Below the pieces are notes generated by a model. The model worked only from the letters and a program-made list of their open reading frames with translations, was not told the DNA's origin and made no database searches. Shown here piece after piece: positions 15,627 through 22,026 of a stretch of DNA of 26,424 nt (the first letter of the stretch is position 1; every line of letters begins with the position of its first letter). A program made the translations under genes and the position numbers. The DNA is from an uncultured Gammaproteobacteria bacterium (GTDB taxonomy: Bacteria > Pseudomonadota > Gammaproteobacteria > Chromatiales > Chromatiaceae): the NCBI GenBank assembly GCA_937926265.1, contig CALAZS010000026.1, forward strand, positions 1 to 26,424. Reading direction: 5' to 3'.

Positions 15627-15859
15627 AAGTGCCCCTCTTGCCTTGCCAACCAATAAGGTTTTGTTGGCTTAAAATCAATAATTGGCATATAAACAAATTC
15701 TAATAAACTGGAAATATAGCTTTATTTTTCTGTTTTGGATATTGATAAAACTCAATATAGACTAAAAAAATATTTAAATTCTTATAGATAGCGGGATAAC
15801 CTTATCAAACCTGTTAAGAAAATAGGGGTTTTCAGCTAGATCAACAAATGGAGATTATT

Positions 15860-16387
15860 ATGGGTCATGGCAATGCAACCGAGTTTTCACCACTGAATAT
15901 TGCGGTGCTTACGGTTTCAGATTCCCGAACACGGGAAAATGACACTTCCGGTGACTATCTGCAGCAGGCGCTTGAATCAGAGGGTCATCAGTTAATCGCC
16001 CGTGAGATTGTGGCTGACAATATCTATAAAATGCGTGAAATCTATTCAGGCTGGATTGCGGACCCGCAGGTACATGTCGTGATCAGCACTGGCGGTACCG
16101 GTCTTACAGGCCGTGACAGCACACCCGAGGCCGTTGTGCCTCTGTTTGATAAAACCATTGAAGGCTTTGGTGAAATGTTTCGTCTGAAGTCACTTGATGA
16201 TATCGGTATGTCAACCATCCAGTCCCGCGCAGTCGCCGGGCTTGCCAATAAAACACTGATCTTTTGTCTGCCGGGTTCAACCGGTGCCTGCAAACTTGGC
16301 TGGACTGAAATCCTCAAAGAACAGCTTGATATCCGAACCCGCCCATGTAACTTTGCCCAGTCATTTCCTCGCATGGATGAGCGATAA
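15860..16387 (+). CDS. moaB: Molybdenum cofactor biosynthesis protein MoaB
   Basis: The MoaB/MogA fold is clear: LTVSDSRTRENDTSGDYLQ near the N-terminus, VISTGGTGLTGRDSTPEAV, and LPGSTGACKLGWTEIL. These proteins adenylylate molybdopterin before metal insertion; MoaB does this in many bacteria, though the E. coli MoaB is less active than MogA. I choose ATG 15860 (MGHGNATEF) because GGAG lies seven bases before it; an in-frame ATG at 15848 has none. The length is 175 residues. No other moa or moe gene is nearby. A methyltransferase gene follows and may be coupled. Confidence 0.93.
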   Translation: MGHGNATEFSPLNIAVLTVSDSRTRENDTSGDYLQQALESEGHQLIAREIVADNIYKMREIYSGWIADPQVHVVISTGGTGLTGRDSTPEAVVPLFDKTIEGFGEMFRLKSLDDIGMSTIQSRAVAGLANKTLIFCLPGSTGACKLGWTEILKEQLDIRTRPCNFAQSFPRMDER

Positions 16388-16391
16388 ATCA

Positions 16392-17105
16392 ATGCAATTA
16401 ATGAAAAAGACCGGGTTAGCGGAGTCTGCAGACCGTTTGTTAATGGCTGAAAAACTCGATATCGATAATGCCCACATGCTTGAGCTTGGCTGTGGTACAG
16501 CTTTTGTAACGCGTAAAATGGCAGAAACTTATCCGGGAGCAAAAATCACGGCTGCCGAGGTTGATCAAATCCAGCACGACAAAAACCTGTTGATAGATGA
16601 TCTGCCAAATGTTGAATTCATCCTTGCCGGTATGCAGGAAATTCCGTTGCCTGATAACAGTGTTGACCTGGTGGTGATGTTGAAGTCACTTCACCATGTG
16701 CCGACTGATTTACTATCGACCGGCTTTAAGGAAATCCATCGTGTACTCAAAAGTGGCGGCAAGCTGTATATATCCGAGCCGGTTTTTGACGGTGCCTTCA
16801 ATGAAATCCTTAGAATGTTCAATAACGAGGAAATCGTCCGACAGGCTGCTTTTGATGCAATCAAACAGGCGGTCAACTCGGAAAAGTTTGACTTGCAGGA
16901 AGAAATTCATTTCTTAAGTCGCAGTGAGTTTGATGATTTTACCGCTTTTGAAAATCGTATTTTAAATGCGACCCACTCTGAATTTAACGTTTCAGCTGAA
17001 CTTCATGCAGCCATTAAGGATAAGTTCAACCAGTACCCTGCTGACGAAAGTGGGATACGGGTGTTTCTGAATCCCACTCGTGTTGATATTTTGATTAAGT
17101 GTTAA
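16392..17105 (+). CDS. Class I SAM-dependent methyltransferase
   Basis: The product has the SAM-binding motif I LELGCGTAFVTRKMA and an acidic residue after strand 2 (AAEVDQ). Motif-IV-like VDLVVMLKSLHHVP and EIHRVLKSGGKLYISEPV are typical of the Methyltransf_11 group. It transfers a methyl group from SAM to an unknown substrate. I start it at ATG 16392 (237 residues), just after moaB; ATG 16377, overlapping moaB by 11 bp, is an alternative, while the longer frame to 16284 is overlap with moaB. Tight spacing suggests co-expression with moaB. Confidence 0.85.
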   Translation: MQLMKKTGLAESADRLLMAEKLDIDNAHMLELGCGTAFVTRKMAETYPGAKITAAEVDQIQHDKNLLIDDLPNVEFILAGMQEIPLPDNSVDLVVMLKSLHHVPTDLLSTGFKEIHRVLKSGGKLYISEPVFDGAFNEILRMFNNEEIVRQAAFDAIKQAVNSEKFDLQEEIHFLSRSEFDDFTAFENRILNATHSEFNVSAELHAAIKDKFNQYPADESGIRVFLNPTRVDILIKC

Positions 17106-17118
17106 GTCATTTTAAATA

Positions 17119-17871
17119 ATGAAACGTTTTGTTTTCCCTGTTCTTTTTATTTACCTTGGTTTGGGTGTTTATCTTTACCTTGAGCAACGCTCATTTATTT
17201 ATTTCCCTGTTCAGTCGCATTCTCAAGCAAGTGATTTACAGCAGTTGGTATTCGATAATGATGGCTACCAAATTAAAACTTCAGTTCTAAACGAAGGAAA
17301 TAAAAAAGCGATTATTTACTTTGGTGGTAATGCTGAAAACGTTGATTATAACGCTGAGCGTTTTAAAAAAATGTTTCCAGAGTATGCAATCTATTTATTC
17401 AAGTATCGTGGCTACGCAGGTAGTGGTGGTGAACCTTCAGAAAAGGCGATTTATGCAGATGCGCTTCGGCTTTACGATCTATTACAAAAAAAACATGAAG
17501 AGATTGCTTTAATCGGACGAAGCCTCGGCAGTGCCGTAGCAACCTATGTGGCGGCAAAAAAAGAAGTAAAAAAACTGGTTCTGGTTACACCTTTTGACAG
17601 TGTATTAAATGTAGCCCAAAAACAATATCCAATTTATCCAATTGGGTTAATGCTAAAAGATAGGCATGACTCGTTAAGCCGGGTAAAACAAATCCGTGCG
17701 AGGACTTTGGTGGTTGCGGCAGAAAATGACACCATCATTGACATGAGTCACACCAAAAACCTGGTGAAAGCTTTCTCTCTTCCAGTTGATTTTCATATTA
17801 TAGAAGATGCTAATCACAACAACATCGCAAACTTCGAACGCTACAATGCTTTACTGATAAACTTTATGTAA
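17119..17871 (+). CDS. Membrane-anchored alpha/beta hydrolase
   Basis: The 250-residue protein has an N-terminal hydrophobic helix (FVFPVLFIYLGLGVYLYL), probably an uncleaved anchor. The fold follows: oxyanion segment YFGGNAENVD, nucleophile elbow GRSLGSA with the catalytic Ser, acid in AAENDTIID and histidine in EDANHNNI. It resembles the ABHD13/YfhR/BEM46 group of single-pass serine hydrolases facing away from the cytoplasm; the natural substrate is unknown. It starts 13 bp after the methyltransferase. From here the sequence becomes AT-richer. Confidence 0.88.
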   Translation: MKRFVFPVLFIYLGLGVYLYLEQRSFIYFPVQSHSQASDLQQLVFDNDGYQIKTSVLNEGNKKAIIYFGGNAENVDYNAERFKKMFPEYAIYLFKYRGYAGSGGEPSEKAIYADALRLYDLLQKKHEEIALIGRSLGSAVATYVAAKKEVKKLVLVTPFDSVLNVAQKQYPIYPIGLMLKDRHDSLSRVKQIRARTLVVAAENDTIIDMSHTKNLVKAFSLPVDFHIIEDANHNNIANFERYNALLINFM

Positions 17872-17875
17872 TAAT

Positions 17876-18115
17876 CTAACCAGAAGGATATGTCATCTTT
17901 TCATTCGAGCGATTATTGTGAGCAAGCTCCTGGTATTTTGGAGTAATAAATATTCCAACAATTTTAGCCGATAACTCACCGTCAGCAGTAATAGCCAGTG
18001 TCCATTTTGGAACGGCCTGTGCAGCCCAAATCAAAAAAACAATAAGTACCAGTCTTTTACCTCTACTTAAAGATTTAAATTGACTTGTAATAGTGTCTTC
18101 AGTCTGTGTGTGCAT
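17876..18115 (-). CDS. Small membrane or exported protein, unknown
   Basis: The 79-residue protein has a hydrophobic helix at about 27-36 (LVLIVFLIWAAQAVPKW) and a hydrophilic C-terminus. A very good ribosome site (AGGAGA, 6 bases before ATG) supports it as a real gene. The helix may be an anchor or a signal peptide. No family is recognised. It converges with the hydrolase, stops 4 bp apart. Confidence 0.6.
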   Translation of the reverse strand: MHTQTEDTITSQFKSLSRGKRLVLIVFLIWAAQAVPKWTLAITADGELSAKIVGIFITPKYQELAHNNRSNEKMTYPSG

Positions 18116-18371
18116 ATCTGTCTCCTGATATGTAAATTGACTACTAGTAAAATTTCTAACTAATTCATAACACTTATACAGTTTCTTTGATTTTCTCGAT
18201 TAGTGAGAGTTGCTTTCATCATCCATGATTTTCATGTGGAAAATAATTGTTCGTATTTTTCGAATGATAAAAATATTTTTTCAAATTATTAAATTTCATT
18301 CTTTACCTAAGATACAAACATGTAATTGTGTAAATAAATAATGAGATGGCAGCAGATTTAAGGAGGTTGAT

Positions 18372-18554
18372 ATGACAATTACTTATTTGGGTATGCTTTT
18401 TCCGATGATAGCTTTTTTGCTGATAACATCGCTTGCAATTTATGGTTTCATCAAAACTGTATTGCGGACAAGAACTATTTTTAACAACAATCATCAAAGC
18501 ATAAGAGAGCGTAGAAAATTACCAGATCGTAGATTGCAGACTGCAGCGACATAA
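18372..18554 (+). CDS. Very small single-pass membrane protein
   Basis: This 60-codon frame follows a near-perfect ribosome site (TAAGGAGGT, 5 bases before ATG), the best in the window. It encodes one membrane helix (about 7-28) and a basic tail (RERRKLPDRR). The strong site and clean signal make it likely real despite its size. Its upstream 256-bp gap, shared with the divergent gene at 18115, is AT-rich and holds only a small inverted repeat (TTCG-7 bases-CGAA) that I can point to. Confidence 0.6.
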   Translation: MTITYLGMLFPMIAFLLITSLAIYGFIKTVLRTRTIFNNNHQSIRERRKLPDRRLQTAAT

Positions 18555-18619
18555 TTTGCTGCTTTATTCAGCGTGATTAATTTGGTAATCAGAAATTAAC
18601 TTTTATGTGATGGTTTTTT

Positions 18620-18979
18620 ATGAAGAATTTTATTTTCGTTCCGCTGGTTGCTTTTTTACTACCAAGTTTAGTATATGCAGAAAATCGAATAGATTGTTAC
18701 AGTGATGCCAACGGTTTTCATACATACCTGCAGTATGATGGCAGTGTTGGTCAATACAAAGGACGCTTGAATGATTACCTCAGGGTGGTTGTTGATAAAG
18801 ACGTCAATAAAATAACTTTCAAATCTCAGGATGTGGACTGGTTTCGTTATTACATCGATAGGAACAACGGTGACAAGTTTTCATCTCACCAGTTGTCGTC
18901 AGACCCCGAAGATTTTGAATGGGTCAAAGTGGCCAGCTGTAAGTTACCAGAAGTGGAGGCATCTAAAGCTTCTGGTTAA
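18620..18979 (+). CDS. Exported protein of unknown function
   Basis: The 119-residue protein has a clear signal peptide (MKNFIFVPLVAFLLPSLVYA, cleavage before Glu21). The mature part is about 99 residues with Cys25 and one further Cys near the end (SCKLPE), which may form one disulfide. No known domain is recognised. It ends just before a terminator, so it is probably the last gene of its unit. Confidence 0.7.
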   Translation: MKNFIFVPLVAFLLPSLVYAENRIDCYSDANGFHTYLQYDGSVGQYKGRLNDYLRVVVDKDVNKITFKSQDVDWFRYYIDRNNGDKFSSHQLSSDPEDFEWVKVASCKLPEVEASKASG

Positions 18980-19012
18980 CTTTTAACCTGTTTTTCATGT
19001 TTCTCCCCTTGA

Positions 19013-19048
19013 CCCTGTTATAGGCGGTTATAACGGGGTTTCTTTTTT
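19013..19048 (+). terminator. Intrinsic terminator
   Basis: CCCTGTTATA (19013-19022) pairs with TATAACGGGG (19029-19038) over ten positions with one T-G pair and a 6-base loop, followed by TTTCTTTTTT (19039-19048). It ends the unit of the exported protein at 18979. Confidence 0.85.
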
Positions 19049-19153
19049 ATGCAGCGTTATTTTGTAAGGTTTTCTGATGGAAAATCAGGATACATGCTTT
19101 TCTTTTTTATGAAATAATCTCCATATCATCTGTTTTGTGAATTTATTGATTCT

Positions 19154-19432
19154 ATGAGAGATTTTTTTAGAAAAGTTTTCTGGTTTATTTTGGCTGTTTT
19201 CGAGAAAGGCGATGGCCCGTATTCCTATAAACCTTTAAACCGAGTTATTTTGATTGTTGTCGGATTGCTGTTTATTTTTTTGAGTTCGATAGTTTTATAT
19301 ACGTCTGATTATGTTGATGGCTATGGCTATCTTATTCCGGTAATTATATTTTTCACAGTTGGTTTTGTAAGTACCATTGTTGGGTTGCTGGGTAGCGAAC
19401 GAGCTGTGGCAAAAATTTGGGGTACGCGCTAA
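19154..19432 (+). CDS. Small two-pass membrane protein, unknown
   Basis: The 92-residue protein has two hydrophobic helices (about 35-54, VILIVVGLLFIFLSSIVLY, and 62-81, YLIPVIIFFTVGFVSTIVGL) after an amphipathic start. The ribosome site is not evident. It ends 16 bp before the next gene on the same strand, so the two are likely one unit. No family is recognised. Confidence 0.6.
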   Translation: MRDFFRKVFWFILAVFEKGDGPYSYKPLNRVILIVVGLLFIFLSSIVLYTSDYVDGYGYLIPVIIFFTVGFVSTIVGLLGSERAVAKIWGTR

Positions 19433-19448
19433 AAAGAAGACTGTAGCT

Positions 19449-20024
19449 ATGAATAGACTTTATTTACTTTGTTTCCTTGTCTTGTTTTCAACAGTCGCCT
19501 GGGCAGATTTTGGGATTAGTTGCTCTGATATTGAATATACCCAAAAAGATGCTTTAGAAGATGCTTTAGAAGATGCTGGGCTAACCAAGGAGACAATAGT
19601 CGTAGACAGTGGCCGTGGCCAGTTTATGTTGCAGGTTACCTATCCTGAAAACCAGGAGTCTAGGCGATATGAGGATACCTCCAGAATATACTGGTTACCT
19701 ATCCGGCGTGCAGTCACAACACAGAATGAATACGTCTACAATCAAAATCACCACTTCGAGTCCGACATCAGTTCAATTTTTGTAGACCGCAGGATCAACT
19801 ACATCAAAGTGAAATACACAACCCGTAAACCTCAAATTGTTATCAAGGATGCAGAGAAAGTAGAAATACAAGTGAGGGAAAGAGAATATCGAAACAGCTG
19901 TCGTTTACTCGATGCAGATGAACGACTGTTTGTTTTAAACATTGCTAAAGACCTGCAACAGAAATCACGAAAATATGGTACCGACCGTGTTGATTCTCTG
20001 CCCGAGGGCAAGCCGGTTATCTGA
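19449..20024 (+). CDS. Exported protein of unknown function
   Basis: I start it at ATG 19449 because this gives a proper signal peptide (MNRLYLLCFLVLFSTVAWA, then DFG); the longer frame from 19377 overlaps the preceding gene. It has 191 residues, and the mature protein carries Cys24 and one later Cys. Near the N-terminus is a DALE-DALE repeat caused by a perfect 12-bp tandem duplication. No family is recognised. Confidence 0.7.
   Translation: MNRLYLLCFLVLFSTVAWADFGISCSDIEYTQKDALEDALEDAGLTKETIVVDSGRGQFMLQVTYPENQESRRYEDTSRIYWLPIRRAVTTQNEYVYNQNHHFESDISSIFVDRRINYIKVKYTTRKPQIVIKDAEKVEIQVREREYRNSCRLLDADERLFVLNIAKDLQQKSRKYGTDRVDSLPEGKPVI
19548..19577 (+). repeat. Perfect 12-bp tandem duplication in a coding region
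   Basis: GATGCTTTAGAA occurs at 19548-19559 and 19560-19571, followed by GATGCT. It stays in frame and encodes DALE-DALE-DA. Exact identity suggests a recent slippage event. Confidence 0.9.
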
Positions 20025-20066
20025 TAGCCAACTTAAACCAGCAAACTTAAACTAGGCAACTTAAAC
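20025..20066. repeat. 14-bp tandem triplication between convergent gene ends
   Basis: TAGCCAACTTAAAC (20025), CAGCAAACTTAAAC (20039) and TAGGCAACTTAAAC (20053) follow the plus-strand stop at 20024 directly. The third unit includes the stop of the minus-strand gene (TTA at 20061-20063). The AACTTAAAC core is conserved in all three. Confidence 0.88.
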
Positions 20067-20705
20067 CCGCTCAAACTTGACAATATGGCCATCGCTGTCA
20101 ATTTCAGCGTGTTTCAGGAAATCTTCTTCGTACTCCAGTTTTGCATCAACCGCTCCGTGCTCAAAATCTGCCTTGAGTTGAAAACTGTTCTCATTGATTG
20201 GTGTAATGTCTGGTTTGGCCAGGTCACCAGTACGCACATTCATAATCATTGGCGCCTGCATGGCAGAGGCAATCCAGAAACTGTCACTGGTGACCAGTGA
20301 ATTCAAGCCTGTGTGTTCACCGTAATTACCGTTTATGTGAAAGCCGTCATCCTTGTGCAGGCCCTTAACCAGGGCCTTGTCACCATTTTCAATGGTTTCA
20401 GCTTCCACCGAAATCAATCGTTTGTCGGTTGACCAGATTTCACGGCTTTTATGTTCAAGAGAATAGGCTACCGCAAACAGAATTTTTACCTGCAGGTTGA
20501 TGTCATGCTCAATCACCAGGTGGTCACCCTCAATGTGCTCGGTAATGGCAACTGATTGCATGCCAATTTCATTGCCACCGTAAAACACCCTGTAATCCAG
20601 TTTAAAGCCTTCAGCAGGCAGTTTTTCCTTTATGCTGGTCATATTCAAAGCAGGGCCGGCAAGTCCCATTAAGCCAAGGCCCAGAATAAAATCACGTCTT
20701 TTCAT
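20061..20705 (-). CDS. DUF6134-like exported protein with Tat-type signal
   Basis: The 214-residue protein begins MKRRDFILGLGLMGLAGPAL, a twin-arginine-type leader (RRDF followed by a moderate hydrophobic stretch). The mature part has the pattern FYGGNEIGMQSVAI, then LEHKSREIW, then an EAETIENGDKALVKG segment, which I associate with DUF6134, a beta-rich exported family without known function. A GGGGGA ribosome site precedes the ATG. It diverges from the META/SH3 gene. Confidence 0.7.
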   Translation of the reverse strand: MKRRDFILGLGLMGLAGPALNMTSIKEKLPAEGFKLDYRVFYGGNEIGMQSVAITEHIEGDHLVIEHDINLQVKILFAVAYSLEHKSREIWSTDKRLISVEAETIENGDKALVKGLHKDDGFHINGNYGEHTGLNSLVTSDSFWIASAMQAPMIMNVRTGDLAKPDITPINENSFQLKADFEHGAVDAKLEYEEDFLKHAEIDSDGHIVKFERV

Positions 20706-20748
20706 ATAAAGTCCCCCAGTGTGGCATTAAAAGCCAATAGGTTGTCGT

Positions 20749-20776
20749 TGAAAGTTAAAACATTAGTGAAAGTTAA
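20749..20776. promoter_or_regulatory. Pair of 10-bp direct repeats in a divergent intergenic region
   Basis: TGAAAGTTAA occurs at 20749-20758 and 20767-20776, 18 bp apart, between the divergent genes at 20705 and 20822. This could be a two-site operator; no factor can be named. Confidence 0.3.
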
Positions 20777-20821
20777 TTCTAAAATGCTACTGTCTAAAAA
20801 TTATTTCAGCCAGGAGTGCTT

Positions 20822-21898
20822 ATGACACTAAGACTAGCAAACATTAAAACATTAACACTTTTGCCAATACTCGCCACGTTGGCTTTTTCACCCCTGCAGG
20901 CTGAGGAGAGTCTTAATGACAGCCGCTGGCAGCTGGTCGAATTCCAGTCCATGGATGATGCCCAGGGGATTAAAAAGCCGCATGATGCTTCGCAATACAC
21001 CATGCAGCTTAATGCTGATGGTTCGGTCAGTATGCAGTTGAACTGCAACCGTGCAAGAGGCAGCTGGTCAGCAACGCCCGGACCTGCCAGCTCAGATAAA
21101 AGCTTTAACAGCGGCCAGTTTAGTTTCGGTCCGCTGGCAATGACCAGGGCTTTATGTCCGCCGCCGAGCATGGATGAATTTATCGCCATGCAGTCTTCTT
21201 ATGTACGTTCCTATGTTATTAAAGATAACCGTCTATACCTGAGCCTGATGGCGGACGGCGGTATTTTTGTCTGGGAGCCTGTTGTTGACGAGGCAGAAGC
21301 GGCTGTTAAGCCGGTATCACCAGAGCAGGGCGGCCCGCGCAACTGGGAAGTGACCAATGTAAAAACAACACTCAATATGCGGGAACAACCTTCAATATCC
21401 GCCCCCGTTATTGCCAGGTTAAGCCCGGGGCAGATACTGGATAACCTGGACTGCCTGGAGAAAAACGGCAGGCACTGGTGTGATGTTCAACCTCTGGGCG
21501 GTGGTCCCCGCGGTTATGTTTCCCATGAATATCTCAAGCCTGCTATTGGCCCGAATGGCGCTGTGATAACCGGCAATGATGATTCAGCCTACCGTGCCGG
21601 GCAGGGAGATTTTGATGCAAAGGGCAAAATACCTTGTGCAGCTGACAGTGGCCAACCCATGCAGCAATGTGATTTTGCCGTGGCCAGGTCCGGACCCGGC
21701 TACGCAACGGTTATCGTCACCAAGCCTGATGGCATGACCCGCGCGATTTATTTCAGAATGGGAAAGGCGATTGGGGCAGGTACCAGTGAAGCCGATTATC
21801 CGGGTGAATTCAGTGCCAGGAAAGATGCTGACCTGAACCTGATAGAACTTGGTGCCGAACGCTTCGAAATTCCGGATGCGGTTGTTCTGGGTGGCTGA
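20822..21898 (+). CDS. META-domain and SH3-domain envelope protein
   Basis: The 358-residue protein starts at ATG 20822, which has AGGAG 6 bases upstream; the GTG at 20816 is inside that site. A signal peptide (about 1-27) precedes a META/HslJ-like domain (about 30-150: SRWQLVEFQSMDD, then LNCNRARGSW, then ALCPPPSMDEFIA). A bacterial SH3-type domain follows (about 175-240: TTLNMREQPSISAPVIARL, then HWCDVQPLGGG, then GYVSHEYLKP), and then a cysteine-containing C-terminal domain of unknown type (about 265-345). The role is probably envelope or stress related; the partner is unknown. Confidence 0.85.
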   Translation: MTLRLANIKTLTLLPILATLAFSPLQAEESLNDSRWQLVEFQSMDDAQGIKKPHDASQYTMQLNADGSVSMQLNCNRARGSWSATPGPASSDKSFNSGQFSFGPLAMTRALCPPPSMDEFIAMQSSYVRSYVIKDNRLYLSLMADGGIFVWEPVVDEAEAAVKPVSPEQGGPRNWEVTNVKTTLNMREQPSISAPVIARLSPGQILDNLDCLEKNGRHWCDVQPLGGGPRGYVSHEYLKPAIGPNGAVITGNDDSAYRAGQGDFDAKGKIPCAADSGQPMQQCDFAVARSGPGYATVIVTKPDGMTRAIYFRMGKAIGAGTSEADYPGEFSARKDADLNLIELGAERFEIPDAVVLGG

Positions 21899-21988
21899 AA
21901 TTCATGATTTAAAAGGAAAATAACATCCTGATTAATTATTTTGAAATTATACTAATAAATTATGGATTTTTAATTATTATCCCTTGCC

Positions 21989-21994
21989 TATAAT
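21989..21994 (+). promoter_or_regulatory. Consensus -10 element before the assembly ATPase gene
   Basis: A perfect TATAAT lies 33 bp before the ATG at 22027, in a very AT-rich 128-bp gap. No good -35 hexamer lies at the right distance, and the ATG has no Shine-Dalgarno sequence. Confidence 0.35.
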
Positions 21995-22026
21995 ATCTAA
22001 TAATCAATTACAATAATTTATCTTGC

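Noticed and set aside
16284..16391. N-terminal extension of the methyltransferase frame into moaB
   Set aside because: The extension reads moaB codons in another frame and resembles no methyltransferase N-terminus; starts at 16392 or 16377 are more sensible.
19377..19448. Upstream extension of the exported protein gene
   Set aside because: It overlaps the preceding membrane protein and would bury the clear signal peptide that begins at 19449.
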